Of a DNA stretch of 64,000 nucleotides, positions 20,421 to 33,348 are shown in pieces. This stretch comes from Opisthorchis felineus (Eukaryota > Platyhelminthes > Trematoda > Opisthorchiida > Opisthorchiidae). Made by a program: the position numbers and the translations under genes. The notes below the pieces were generated by a model. That model made no database searches and was not told the origin of the DNA. It was given only the letters and a program-made list of their open reading frames with translations. Each line of letters starts with the position of its first letter. Position 1 is the stretch's first letter. The stretch covers positions 653,382 to 717,381 of the forward strand of contig SJOL01002335.1 in the NCBI GenBank assembly GCA_004794785.1. Direction: 5' to 3'.

Positions 20421-22239
20421 CGATAGCTTATTACAATCATTCCGAGGTGCCTAAACCTCCAGACACTCATTCAACTGTACAGTACTTCTCGACTTTTCAG
20501 AGCAGATAGAACTCACTCAGAGGACGAAATCTCCACTTGTGTAGCTTGTATTATATAATGTCATCTGTTTAACTGTTTAGTTTAATGGAGTTAGGACTGA
20601 ACACGTTTTGCAATGGGACGTCCTTGAATTTGGAGATGTCCGAATGTGAGACGGGGATGTCCCGAACGGGCGCTCAACAACAGGCGAAAAACCAAAAACA
20701 CTAAGCAAGTCCTCAAGAATCTTTCAGCATTATACTAAGATATATTTGGGTTTTTATCAAAGCGTATTTAAATTCCCACTGTTTTATTTGTAGAAACTCA
20801 ATGAGACACACTACAGAAATGAATGGCTGCTTGTGACAATGAGGTCTGGTCCAGCACAAGACGTTTCATCGGACCTTATACAAAGCATAAAAAACAGTCT
20901 GGAAGTAGACCTGAAATTAGACCCACTGAACTGCTGGAAGAAAGCTCCAAGTAGTGTCTTACCTTAGCTGATGAACAAGCGCAGTAATTGGTGAGCAAGT
21001 ACTGTGCTATGAAATATCCGAACCATTTCCTACTGGTTTCTCATTCAATATGAGGATTACAAGCGCTATGAAGGATGAATTTGCGTACTTGGAATTGATT
21101 CGTTATGGTTCAGTTCTTTCAAAAATAGACTATTCTATTGCTTGATCGTGTCACAAATTCACGCCTAGATGAGTATCAGTGATCGAATGGCTAAAACAGA
21201 CAGGAATATCAAAACAAAGACCTCAGGGTTTGAGTAAATCGATGACCACTTGGTCAGGTGTGAAATTCCGAACGCAACAAAGTATGATCATGGGAATTCT
21301 TTCGTTAATAAAGCCAGGATTAGGTGAATACATGCAATCAGACTTTGGCCGGCAAAACTGCTGCCGGTGTTAGTTATGGGCGTCCCTCAAGATAACTGCT
21401 TATTGAGTTCATGTCATTTTGCCTGTCTCGCATGCAATCCCATGTATCCACTGGTTCAACTTGGTTCAGCACTGTATAATTTTTCGAAATTCCACAATGA
21501 ACTTTGTCCTCTTATTTGCTGATTACAGCACTATGTGATAACATTTGGTTACACCGAATCGATTGCAGTGGGCGCGCGCACTTGCGTATGCAATATGAAC
21601 CAATTTCGAGACGGACGGGTGGAAGTAGCTTTGTTGAAGGCCTTTTATGCAAGTCGGCACTCTACCCCATACGAAGCAAAAAAGCCTATTTTTAGCCTGT
21701 TTTGATATACAACGGTGATGAGAATGTGAGGCAATCTGCATTTCTAAGCAGGTTTTGCTTGGGGTAGCGGTCCATTTGGAATCCAAATAAGGCTTTTATC
21801 CTCTTTGGCATGGAACTGGCATGTAAATAAGCGGTATCTGCGTCGTTTTTTGTTTCTGGCTGCGTATAAAATCAAATTAGGCTTCAAATCAGCATCTGCA
21901 GATTTGGTGTTATCTCAGGGTTGTTTGATGCTGGGATTAGGGTGAAGAAGCTGGCCACGGATTATAAAAAATTGCTTCGTATCGCATACCGTGGGGGAAA
22001 TTTGGTATCAAGTTTTGGGGGTACGCTTAAAATCAGGATATCTAACATTGAAATATCTTTCAGGAGATAATTCATAGGCACCTCTGGATATAGTAACAGA
22101 GTCGTGGTCCGTATCTTTTGGATGTTCAATTCAAACGTGATTATAGAACTCCTGCCACTGCCAACATTCTGCGCCACTAGCAAAATATGTGTTTGTCTGC
22201 AGGCGTTTCTATGTACACGGAAGCAGTAATGTGGGGAGA
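20421..22239. other. Intergenic, no confident feature
   Basis: Frames here are at most 87 codons (21523-21786, minus). No recognised domain or repeat family. Confidence 0.4.
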
Positions 22240-22560
22240 TTTCATCCGGTTTGTGAAGCCAATCTCAGTTGAAAAGCCGACAAGCACTGCACAGCTGTTT
22301 CATCCTCGTCGGGAATCACCAGCAGTGTGCAACTCAGAGAATTTCGAACCCACGACCTTCCGGCCGTTGGTTGAACATTTAACCGCTTGACCACGAGTGA
22401 CTGATCAACAGTGTGATTAGCTCTCATTTAGACAGGACCTAGCGCCACTCATCCTGTAGTAACCGAAGCCACGTGTTGACTGAACCCTCAAGTAACGACT
22501 TCTCAGAAGGAAGTTTCACACATCCGGTCAAATTATCCTTCCTCTGAGCTGCTTAGTGGC
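22240..22560 (-). repeat. tRNA-derived SINE, family 2, best-preserved copy
   Basis: On the minus strand box A TGGTCAAGCGG (complement of 22382-22392) and box B GGTTCGAAATT (complement of 22340-22350) lie about 32 bases apart, the spacing of a pol III tRNA promoter. The body continues with GATGAAACAGCTGTGCAGTG and GTCGGCTTTTCAACTGAG. A leader with CACGTGGCTTCGG and TGAGAAGTCGTTAC lies at higher coordinates. Confidence 0.75.
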
Positions 22561-22789
22561 TCACAATAATTGATTTTCTGGTTAAATTTGAGTACAGACG
22601 TTGCTTGTCCATGGTCAGTCCTGATTGGACCTGAGAAACTGTGATACGTTCCTTTAGGATATTAACCATTTGACAAATGTCCACATATGAGATAAGACAT
22701 GTTCTCTAATTCACAAGGAAACTATGGGCCCTGGAGAAAATAGGGGAACGCAATATTTTAATAAATATGTAGAAGTTACGCATAAAACA

Positions 22790-23070
22790 CAGCATAAAGG
22801 TTTGATGAAACTTCTTTGACAGCGCACCACCTGTTTGGCGTTAGTTGGTGCTCACTAGGCAGGTGTGATTCCCGAAATTCCACCTATCTTTTCTTTCCCC
22901 TGATTTGTTCATGATATTCCTCAACTGAATGTGCTACACAAAGGAAGCCTAATATTTCATTTAGTACGATATTCCAAATATGAAAATAAATCTTCACCAA
23001 GGAAACTACTCACAAGTTTTCTGAAAACTCTTCGACAGCTCACGACCTGCTTAGTCCATCTTGGAGCGAC
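22790..23070 (-). repeat. Ribozyme repeat, decayed, left arm of second hairpin
   Basis: About one unit with a dead ribozyme at 22822-22860 (ACCTGTTTGGCG, then CTCACTAGG), followed by a second, truncated ribozyme start (23034-23066). The segment 22910-23016 is the inverse of 23071-23174. Confidence 0.75.
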
Positions 23071-23392
23071 CTTGTGAGTAGTTTCTTTTATGATAATATG
23101 CAGCAATATTTCGAATCTCGTACTAAATGAAACATGAGGCACCTTTGTGCAGCACATTCAGTTGAAGAATATCACAAACGGAAGAGACACTTGGGCTTGT
23201 CGTGAAAACTGAATTGATATGCAAATGAGTGTGTTTGTCGAAATTTATCCGATTTATGCTCAAGTATAACATAAGGTTGACGGAAACTCGGGGACTGCGC
23301 CTACCTGATCAGCCCTAAGAAGGGCGAAACCGCTCGTGGGCTGTCAAAGAGTCTCCATAAACCTTGTGAGTAGTTTACTCCGAGAAAATCGA
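23071..23392 (+). repeat. Ribozyme repeat, right arm of second hairpin
   Basis: An almost complete unit. The ribozyme (23299-23342) keeps stem I, stem II and GAAA, but CUGAUGA reads CTGATCA: invariant G8 at 23310 is now C. The stem III element is ACCGCT rather than ACCGGT. It is therefore predicted inactive by a single core change. Confidence 0.8.
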
Positions 23393-25176
23393 CAGGGTTG
23401 TTGGTGTGCAAGTTTACTCTTCGTTAGTAAAACTTCGTCAGGTCACGTGAATTGGCCACAAAACAAGGTCAGCAACACCTCCTCCTACCAGCTGGTTATA
23501 CGGCTGTTAAATGTCGCTCAACAGAGTTCGTGGGATAAGCAAATGTTAAACCCAACAGACCATGCTGCACCAATTTCGGTGGATTCTACTGTCTGATTCT
23601 TCCAAATTACTTCGTGTTATGAATGACACTTACAGTTGGGTTTGTTTGTTAGGAATGATGCTAAAAATGTGATCGGGGATGATTTGTATAAATTTTGTTC
23701 GGATTGGGCTCTTTACCACTTTTCGACTTAACTGGCAAGCACACCTAGACACATCAACTCGGCCTATCCAAGACCTCTGTTCATTGTCTCCCCAGCTCTA
23801 CATCTGCTGTTCTGTTCACACTGGCATGCTTGGCGATTTCCACCGCCTCAGCGTTCAGCCACTGTAGTTACATCCGTCGTCTTAAAACTTCCACATTTTC
23901 AGATTCACTCCACGTAGTACTTACCTATGAACCTGATATTTGTCCGCATTTCTTGTTGGTTTTGTGATGATCAATTCTCGATTGTAATTCTCTAACTATT
24001 CAGCATACGAGAATAAAAAAAGACCAGATCTCAGTTCATGCAAGTTTCCACCTACCCCGTCGATTTTCACACTTGCTGATCAGACTTCAAACGTGAAACT
24101 TTCATGGCAAAGCGAAAGGTTGCACAGTGATAAATCCGTCGATTGCTGTCCACACTTCTTCTGGACGATGCCTTATCAATCGGTTTTAGGCATTTTCTCA
24201 CTGATTTGAAAATTGGTTTAGTTTGATAGTTTAGTCTACAGAAATGCGCCCCTCCGAAAACCTTTCTCTATATTACAAAAAACTCGCTGGCAAGTATTCC
24301 TCGCCAGATTTGTCACAAGATTTCTAAATCTGAGGCAAGAAACCAAAATGTTCAGTAGAATGATCTAATGACCAACGTGCACCAAATTTCAGATGACAGT
24401 TCTGTAATGTACAAATGGGCCAACGTGCCATCGATTCAGAATTTTAAAACTTGGAACACACTTGTCGGTCGGACTCAAATTCAAGTTTAAACCCAGAATC
24501 ATCTCTTCACAACTGTTCCGATCCACATAAATCTACGTTGCAGTATCTATTGTGAGTTCAGTCTTCTCAGTTTGAACAGTTTATTCACATCTTACGTTTG
24601 CTTCTCATTACCAGTGACGCCGTGACACCATTGCCTAACAGTGGCCAGTCCCTTACATCCAACGGGGGGGGGGCAGAGAACGTCTGATTACAGTGGAAAG
24701 AAAAACGAATGTGAAGTTATTACGAGAAAGTCTGAAGTCCTCCAAAAAAGGAATTAATATCAGGGGGTCATGCGTCTGATCAGTAGGTATGAGCACCAGT
24801 TAGGAGCACGATGGCATCTGAATGATTGGTTTCGCAGCCTTTGTGGATCCAGCCAGACAGTCGGACATGGAAATGAAAGCATCCTTACTAGGGTGATTGC
24901 CTAAATGCCATATCTTTCCAGCCGGTGCAGCCAGCATTAGCTGGACTGAAGCCAGAAAGTCGCGAGGATTCCGCAGTACTAAGTTTAACTAAAACCGCTG
25001 CCATTACCTGTAGGTGGGTCGTTTTCTGTTCCCAACAACATTTTGGCCAGCGCGGCTTGCAATTGAAAACCAACATTTTCTTTGATAAACAGTGCAAGTG
25101 AAATTTCAGCTTAATTTGAAATTTTTTGAAATCTCTGCCTGTTGGATTCTAGTGTGTTCTAATGTGTCGTCTTCAG
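23393..25176. other. Intergenic with a G-tract
   Basis: A decayed TTCGTCAGG element at 23434-23442 faintly resembles the Penelope-type hammerhead candidate at 43.3 kb. A 10-base G run lies at 24664-24673. No gene was recognised. Confidence 0.4.
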
Positions 25177-25253
25177 TATCTTTTCCGGAAACGCATTTCA
25201 GCTGGCCAATTCCTCGAAGCATTGGTATTCCAGTGTTTGATGGCATCACATCA
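25177..25253 (+). CDS. Candidate small internal exon, unrecognised
   Basis: Acceptor TGTCGTCTTCAG ends at 25176 and donor TCA|GTAAGT is at 25253/25254. The open frame, entering with two bases of a split codon, encodes 25 residues including THFSWPIPRSIGIPVFDG. The donor matches the consensus closely. The exon is short, so chance cannot be excluded, and no partner exon was found. Confidence 0.3.
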
Positions 25254-25397
25254 GTAAGTTCCCATTCAAATTAAGGCAGAGTCATGGCAAGCCTCCTTCA
25301 TCGTGGAACAACTGAAGTCTGATTGAGACAGAGTCCACAATGAGATAAACGAGGTTCGTGCTGCAAAATCCTGACACCAAAACTACCCAAAACTCGT

Positions 25398-25432
25398 CTA
25401 GGCGTAACACATTACTCATAAGGTGCTGAAAA
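25398..25432 (-). repeat. Ribozyme repeat scrap
   Basis: The ATTACTCATAAGG and TGCTGAAAACTC segments, normally just outside the ribozyme 3' side, are present without the ribozyme. Confidence 0.5.
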
Positions 25433-28400
25433 CTCGAAGCGTCGAACAGCAAACAAAATGACAAGCCACCACTACATGAATGGGCTTTCTGGAAGATGGT
25501 ACACTCTCTGAATCATAACGTTCTCAGATTGCTACTGTACGACAGTCATCCACACAAACCTCGCTTTCCACCAATGACCGCCTCACTTAATTGATGCTCA
25601 TTTGTGTGTGACCAGAAAAGAACGAACCTTGCGACGATCATTGATGTTTACAGTTTTTCGTCGACTTTCATGTCAACGGAAACGCTTTCCATTGGCTATC
25701 AGACGAAATAACCCGCAACCCATTACTGACCAATATATACGGCTGTAATTTGACTCGGCTGTAATTTGTTCATAATCTTCGACACGAGATCCAGCTTCAT
25801 CATTCTGCAAAGCTGCACCTAATCCACAATATTCTATGGAATAATCCTGAGTTGAATTCACAAAAGAATTAAACCGGGCACAAAGCAAAAAAGAAACGGT
25901 CGGTGTGTAACCCCCCGCCAAAAAAGTATACTGAATTTAACAATGGAATAATCTATCACATTTTTATCAACTGAGACTATCAACAGTTGAAAACTATTTC
26001 TCAAAATAAATCCGTTTTAAATAAGCAGTTGGGTAGATTGTGTCAGCACACAAGGCATGATTTGAAAACCATGAAACAGGTTTTAGTGATTTTATTCCAA
26101 ACTTTTACGATTCTCGCACCCAAACGGCTGTAAGACGCATGTGTGATTGGATGGGACAGTGAGTGGTATTCTCCCCGTGCACCTGCACTTCGGTTCGTGG
26201 CTGGCTATTGTTTATACAGTGGCACCAGATATAAGATATTTATAAACGGTGTATCTGGTCGCACTGATAAATTTTTACCGAACAAATACCTTTTTTTCTG
26301 CGGTCACTTAACAGCAAACCATGACGCACATCTTGCAATCAGGTCCCAATATGGTGGACTGTGATAGAGAAATTTGGACATTATGAAAAACCGGTCCGCC
26401 TAACAGCGCTCTGCCTGACTATTTGGGAAGACGGCAAAGGTTGGTCGTCCAAACTTTAAAGTCGCAATCAATTTAAGAAAATTATGTCGCAACCAAGAAA
26501 TAGGTAGGACGGAAATGCTTTGTTGAATTGATTTTGTGAAGACCGTGCAGGGATGCTGTCTCCTCGACTGAGGATACAATCTTTGAGAGCCAATCACCAA
26601 GCCTAGCGCACACATCGGCCGCCATCTGAACAAACCCAGCAAATGCCACCGGGTTACCAATACTGTGAGGCGTGGCTTTTCAAGTTTATAGAACGTTTAA
26701 TTAGCTTGCCTGGTGTGAAGGCTTGTAATCATTTCATTTTGACTGTGTACGCAGATCGAAGAATGAGTTCGACTCACAGCTAGATATTTGGAATATTAGC
26801 CAAGAAAAGACACACGGAGCTGGGTATTTTTTACGGTGTTCTCCAGATAATCACTTCTTTTGAGAGATCCCTTGGAGGTTTACTGGAAGATAAAATGTAG
26901 CAATCAACATTGCGGCGCCGGAATTCCGCGTTTTCGGAATGCCCAGCCGCATGATTGCGCACTCCATATGCTAGCGGGACGTGGAATTCAGCCACAGAGA
27001 TTAATGAATGTAGTTTCCTTACTCGTTCGTGTTGCAAGCAACAGGTAAATTGGGCTCGGAAAAAGACCAACTATGTCTAGCTACTATGCTGAGCTCAGTC
27101 GACTGTTCACATTGAATATTAGTCATGTGAAACGTAATCCGATCTATCAAGATCACATGCTTCAAGAAGCCAGCGTATTCCTTATGCCTGTGTTTCATTC
27201 ATTTGGCTTTCAGCCACAAGTGACCTATCATATTTACTTTTCTTTGTCGTCCAGATCATCACCAAATAATTTATAAGACCGAATATTCCAACGGAATGCA
27301 AGTTCATTTACAGGGCAATTTGGTCGAATTGGACGACTTATTGGAATTATGTCAAACACTCATTGCTACTCGCCTCATATCAGGTAGTACCCTAAAAAGG
27401 AAGAAATACCTGATTCAACAAAACCAGACGGAGCCAATCATTTACGTTTGTCAGCCAATAACTGTAATCCAAAAGTACACGTTATCTGGTCGGACGGAGG
27501 ACTTTCGGTGAGTCGGTGACGCAAACCACACAGACATATAGCGGCGCAAATCTCTGGAGAAAGAACCTAGACCGAAAAAAAGTGAAACTGGATGACTGCT
27601 GGACCATTCTTATGAAGTAATGGTGGTTGACGACGTTTGTGTAGGTGGCAGCCAGTGAGGCTGAAGCGACTACCACCGTATCTAGTCAGGTCGCTATGAC
27701 ACTAAGCTCAAAATGAATTTCTATCCCCGTCAGAAAAGGTAAATGCGTAGCATATTTGGAGTTTTACTGCTCATTGGTGGCTAACAGGGTGGGGCTTAAC
27801 TCTCCGTTTATTTTCTGACCTCAGCGGGTGGCATTAATGGGGAAATTTGTGACAAAAAGCTTTTAAGTAAACATGGTATCTTGTTAGCCATTTGTAACGC
27901 CCTCCGTCAACCCCTACTTGGACAGAGCACTACCACCGTTTTCTACTGGGCTAGTTCCCTTGGGCGATGCAATTCGCCCATCGGTGGCAGAACATACGTT
28001 TAGATGAAAATAGATAAGCGACTAATTAGACGGGACTCTGGGATGCTTAAACTGTCTCTTGTCAAAGTGCACCGACTCGGTAATAGTCTAGGTTTCAAGG
28101 AAGGCAAAAACGTTTCAAATTCCCATGGAGGCATCGATATTAAACCAGGCTCGAAAAATGAGTTATGTACCTATGATGATGACCATTGCATGAATAACGC
28201 TTCGAAGCAAATCCTTGACTGTCGGCAGCTAATAACAAAATCGGAACGTCAAACTTGAGCCGCCTATTGCTTAACAGCTAAGCTTTTTCTGAAAGTATAC
28301 TCAATTGTAGTATACTTTAAGATAAGCCACTTTTAAGCCAGAGCGAGCCTGGTCGCCCCATGTAGTTTTTCGTGTTCAAGTCGCCTTTTTGTAAAACGTG

Positions 28401-29439
28401 CTCCGATATATGCTATCATGGATAAGCTGAGGAAACTTGAATACGCAAAAGAAGTATATCCGTCTCGACATTCTGGTTGATTTTCATTCAGTTACGAATT
28501 TGAATATCAAATACAGCTCATTCGACAAAAAAATCGCAACTTGCAACAGCGTGGGGGGGGGGGCATAACAAGCTAGCTCATCTCCTAGTTACGTTTGGTT
28601 TGGGTTCTGCAGGAATCCAGCACATAACAAATCGCGGCAAAACTCCAGCTGTTTGAAGTCCGGTGGAATGCACATAACCAATTATCGTCCTACCTGATAA
28701 GGGTGTGCACAGATGTTTAGTTTATTTGATGTGGCATTTCTGAGCGGGGTTCACAAGATTGTTATTCGCATGCCATGTTTATCCTGGACTGATAGAGCAC
28801 ACTATCTTTTCCAGCAAACAAAATGTGTACTACAATTTCAGCTTTCCTATGAGATCCGTTAATTGTGTAGACGTTAATTCCAGGGCAGCACCAGGATGCT
28901 GGGTATGATAACCTACGTGAGAGGACTAAATCGACTGCCTTCAAAGTGAAATATTTTCAAACAGCGCCCTTCATGCAAGAACAAAATCGGGCGCACCCGT
29001 TACACACAAAGAGGCACATCTGGTGGCAACCGCCTGAGTATCATGGTTACAAACATGAAACAATTGTAACACGAATCTAAATACCTCCAAAATAATACAT
29101 TTATAATTCTTACCTGTTGTTTAACTCAAGCTTTTCAGTCACTTCATTAAGTGCTGCTCATGCATCGTCTCATACGCCGGTTCAAAAACAATCGAGACTC
29201 TGCTATTTCAAGGGGGGTTTAGTTGCAGTTGAACAACCCTTTCCCTTGTCCTGTTGCAGTTATTCTGGTAAGTCCCAGTCACAGAGAGGAGACACTGGAC
29301 TTCAGTTTCAGTCCTACTAGAGCTCATCAGCACTGCATATCATTGTCGGTGCTGCGATTTCAACTCCAGATAGCTGACTTGAAAGATCTACGTGTTACCA
29401 GCACCCATCGGCGCATGCGGCGCCCATTTGCATTATCAC
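25433..29439. other. Intergenic with weak exon-like pieces and a G-tract
   Basis: A 70-bp open segment at 27314-27383 lies between TTCATTTACAG and CAG|GTAGTA and encodes GNLVELDDLLELCQTL, a possible small exon. An 11-base G run lies at 28553-28563. Another GTAAGT site (29269) follows a pyrimidine-rich stretch. Nothing else was recognised. Confidence 0.35.
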
Positions 29440-29535
29440 GTCTGAACAGGTGGACGTGTTCATGTTTGAGCTACATGATGAAACAGCTATACAGTGATTT
29501 TCGGCTTTTCAGCATAGATTGACGTTCCTGACAAG
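29440..29535 (+). repeat. tRNA-derived SINE, family 2, 3' body fragment
   Basis: GATGAAACAGCTATACAGTG and TCGGCTTTTCAGC (29477-29512) match the body of the 22.3 kb copy in the opposite orientation. The promoter part is not recognisable. Confidence 0.5.
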
Positions 29536-29588
29536 GCGAAATCCCAATTGAAAGCGAATGTAGTTTGTTGCCGTCGCTCATTTTCCAT

Positions 29589-29597
29589 GGGGGGGGG
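29589..29597 (+). repeat. G-tract (9 G)
   Basis: One of four runs of nine or more G in the window; all four are on the plus strand. Confidence 0.9.
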
Positions 29598-29934
29598 ACA
29601 CATTGAAGGTTATACGAGATGTCATAAGGCTTGATACGAAGCTTCTTTTCGTGAGCAACTTTGATGATAATAAGTTCCTATTTTTCGTTACGGTCACAAA
29701 ATACGAAGAGATTTTAGTCACATTCAAGACCACAAGGTTCCTTCAATAGATTTTACTTCACCTAAGCGGCAGTGCCACTTGATGAGACGATTGAAGGCTA
29801 TCTCTGAGTTCCTGGTATGCCTTGCAACGTCTATTTCACTCATGCACGTTTCGCTTGGTGGGATACCCTGCCAGAATGGTACACCAAGTACCCTCATATT
29901 TGAAGCCCAGTTGACAACAGAATAATCATCCAGC

Positions 29935-30095
29935 TTAAACATTATTTCTCTGCCTAGCTTCCAAGTCACTCGAAGAGAGCTCGAGGGTTGAGATACCATC
30001 TGGTTGCCTGAACCTAAACAGAAGCAGTCGAGATGACGGGATCGGGTTCAGACCACGGCGCTTCCGGTCAGTAAATTCACGCCCCAAACACTGAG
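29935..30095 (-). repeat. tRNA-derived SINE, family 1
   Basis: Box B-like GGTCTGAACCC lies opposite 30044-30054. On the minus strand it is followed by CTCGACTGCTTC, then GGCAACCAGATGG, CAACCCTCGAGC and GGAAGCTAGGC, in the family-1 order. The plus-strand sequence at 30060-30085 corresponds to the anticodon-arm region (ACTGACCGGAAG on the minus strand). Confidence 0.65.
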
Positions 30096-30130
30096 TCCAG
30101 CTAAGACGAAACAATAGAACTCACGCTTAC

Positions 30131-30293
30131 TAGATCGGAAGAACCGTTGCTGTCAGTCTCAGGTGGTTTTGAAAATGCAACCGGCCCAACTTGAGTAGCT
30201 TCGCTCCTGGTGCCAAGCAAATGAGAGATAGGTTTGAGGTCACAGAATAAATAGAAAACCATATCCTTCGAGATGAACCCCCGCATGACATTA
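30131..30293 (-). CDS. Candidate internal exon, unrecognised protein
   Basis: The minus-strand acceptor GTCTCTCACATACCTCAG (opposite 30311-30294) is pyrimidine-rich, and the donor CTA|GTAAGC lies at 30131/30130. The 163-bp segment is open in one frame, entering with the last base of a codon and leaving in phase 0. It encodes ISKDMVFYLFCDLKPISH and a Ser/Glu-rich end. It abuts a family-1 SINE. No family is recognised. Confidence 0.3.
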
Positions 30294-31984
30294 CTGAGGT
30301 ATGTGAGAGACACCAGATATATTATAAACATATATCCAATCGGAGTAAACAGTGACACAAGACCGTTTGAGAGAAGCGCGTGGGATCGCTGGTGATCAGT
30401 CAAAACTACCCAAACTTGTGCACACAGAGAACGCCAGACCAAGTGATTTCGGTGGCAAGAGGCTTAAGTAGACCTTATGTAACTCACCTTCCGTTTCGAA
30501 ATAGTTTTTGTACTTAGATATTAAGATTGGTGGTCTTTGTTATTTGAGTAAACAAGATAGAGGAAAATTCCGGCATCATTTTGTCGGACTCTTTAGAAAC
30601 TCCAACACGTACCTTGCGGTGCGCGATCTTTTATCCACATGCACGTCCTCTTAACCCTTTAAAGAATGTTGCGTATTACTCCGAATTTCAGCAGGAACAT
30701 TCTTGTCAGTTGCATTTTTGTTCGCAGTGGATGGCGTTTTGCCTTTGTGGTAGCACCAGCTGTGCTAATCACGTGACAAGGTCTTGGAGCAAATGAATTT
30801 CCGGTTCCTGAAACACAAATTCGATTTACCCTTTTGGCTTTCTTAGAACAGCTTTTGTTTTTTCGTGCGTAACTTTCCTGTCCCCTCCTCTGAAGGATAG
30901 TCACCGCACATGAAACAATTTGAAGCTGAAGTGTGATGTCCGTTGCATCAGTGAATTGCGTTGGTGGCATTCGACGGAACAAATCCCACGTGCTTTTGTG
31001 TACAGTTATCCATCGGCTGAGGTTGCTTGGAACCAAAAAGAACCAGTTTGAGTAATCCCGTTTGTTTAAGTGCCCGTGAGCAGTTACGCTTGCCTAACTC
31101 ACTGAGATGGACGTGCAAACGTGGTCTCTTCAACAAAGCCGTCCCCTCAGAGAAAGAGTTTGTAGGTAGGGTGGTCTATCCTGAGGGTTACCTCTCCACA
31201 TGAAAAAAACGTACTGGTTGCGGACAAGCAAATTTACGTTTACACAAGTTTGCCATGAGTAGTGAGAACTATAGCTGATGGCCTTCAGATATTACGAAGA
31301 GGTTTTCCGAACAGATTGGTTAAAAACTTACGAGCTTCCTCCCAAAGAGCTGTAAAAATCTGCAAAACATGCTGCCTATTGATAGATGAATTGTAGTTTG
31401 TTTCCTATGCTTATCCTAAACTTTTTCGTCAGCAATAACGAGCGAACGATGCAGTTCACTTAGAGCGACATTGCCTCTGTAAACTGCACCTATGCACGAT
31501 GGCGGCCATAAGCATCGATAATTAATCTGTTGATAGCTTAAATAGATGTGCACTGTATATAAAATTGTATATCGTGCATTTTATAACGTAATACATTATG
31601 CACGGATCACACGCATTTCATTATATCATAGTATGGTACATAATTCGATGACGATATAAACAGTAGATGTGCGGTACAGGTTTTATGTAGTTTACCAAGC
31701 TAGGCATCAAATTCTCAGCGCTAACCACTTAAAGTCTTCTCTAGTTCTACCTCATAGATAAAAAATCACGGGATATAGACAAACCGCTTGGTAAGTGAAC
31801 TTTCCGAAGTCGCTTTCAACCTAAAGTTTCGCAAGCGAAATTCTATGGGGTAACAGCAGAAAGGAAATAACCTACCTATATAAACTGCGAAAAACAAAAA
31901 CGCTGAAATCAAGAAGCTCAACCAGGTAATTAAGACGATCCAAATCCCAAAGCGGGATTATTGGAAATCTTCAAAAACTACTTG
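30294..31984. other. Intergenic, AT-rich island, no gene recognised
   Basis: 31555-31680 is an AT-rich island with repeated TATA/ATAT steps. A minus frame of 125 codons (30659-31036) shows no recognisable motif. Confidence 0.4.
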
Positions 31985-32165
31985 AGATAGCTTTTTGCTT
32001 AGTGCGGGAACATACTGACCGAAGGTCTGTGGTTCAAACCCGGCTCTGGAATCTTGACTGCTCCTCGCTAGACTTGCACGGGCTGGAAGTATCGCAGCCC
32101 TCGTTCTTCCCTCGGGTGACGAGGCAGCTAGGCACCGAGGGGGTGTTACAACTAGACGATTATTA
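31985..32165 (+). repeat. tRNA-derived SINE, family 1
   Basis: Box B GGTTCAAACCC (32031-32041) is followed by CTTGACTGCTCC, TAGACTTGCACGGGCTGG, CGCAGCCCTCG and GGCAGCTAGGCACCGAGG, the family-1 body. The box A region is diverged. Confidence 0.75.
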
Positions 32166-33348
32166 TGTATTTTATTATTGAATAAAATAGCCCACAACTC
32201 GGATACTCAGTGCAGGATTCTGACCTCAGGACCGAAACAGAGAGATGGCTAGACGAGCAGTGTTGCAAATTTCAATAGACAGAAAATGGTCGATACAGGG
32301 AAAAATCCACAGGTTGCACCCGTTAAAAGTAAACAGTCCGTTCTGCCACGTTTGTTTACCAACTACTGTGAAACGGCTGGTATAACAATTTAAGGAAATG
32401 TGTCATCAGAGATTTACATATCGATTAATCACACTGCATGCCCTCAAAATCGAAACAACAAACGCAAATACCAAGATAAATACGTAGACTCCCGAACAAC
32501 CAATGAGGGACCATATCATCCGTTTCTTTCGAATAACTGTTTTTGGCCAGTGGCTCATTCGGCACAAACGTTGAATTATTTTTGGCGGTCCGAAATCAAC
32601 CGCCATCGAAGCACAACCGGGTTGTGCGCAGTCCTCGGTAAAGTTCTATTCACAACAAGGCTAAAAGACTAGTGACGTGCCCTTATTCACCAGCTGATGA
32701 AGAATACCATTCATGTTCACAAACGTTCTGAAGTTTGACAAGCACTCTTTCATAGCCCATTAGATCAGAGTAAAATCTTTCAAACTGAGGAAGAGTCTTC
32801 AATTTTTGACAGATTATGTAGGTCCTACTTAACCCCCAAAGGTATTCACAGCGACTACTTTTCTAATTCCTATCAGATTGGTGGCTTTCAGGAATTCAGG
32901 TGTTACGGCAAGCAAGCAAGGTGCACTGAAACCAATGAGCTTTAAGGTGAAAATATTGTTTGTACGGATCCGAATCGTATGGAAGTTTTTTCTCACCATA
33001 ATCGATAAATTCCGTCGTTGTTGTTGATATTTTCGTTACATTTTCCAACCAACTCAGGTTTTTTTCCTGTATTCCGAATAATTGTCCAATGTTACATCAT
33101 ACTGTCAGGTATTAAAACGTGTTCATGCTCAGGTCTGTTTTGCCATATATCGTGGCTGGCTTTTAGCGTTGTAACCTAACTGGAGCAATCGATACGATGG
33201 TTTCTAAGAATGTGGTACATACACACTTCTGGGCATACTGGGGAACAAAGTTTGCTGTTTACCTTCATCTAGCTTTGGAGGAGGTCCTAACCTAATGGTA
33301 GTACCTTAACAAGGCATCACACACCAAACGCAAGGTTATTGAAAACAT
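32166..33348. other. Intergenic, nothing recognised
   Basis: The longest frame is 90 codons (32400-32672, plus). No motif or repeat family was seen. Confidence 0.4.

Noticed and set aside
23430..23445. Penelope-type hammerhead at TTCGTCAGG
   Set aside because: The GAAA element reads GAAG and stem pairing is poor. Too decayed to call.
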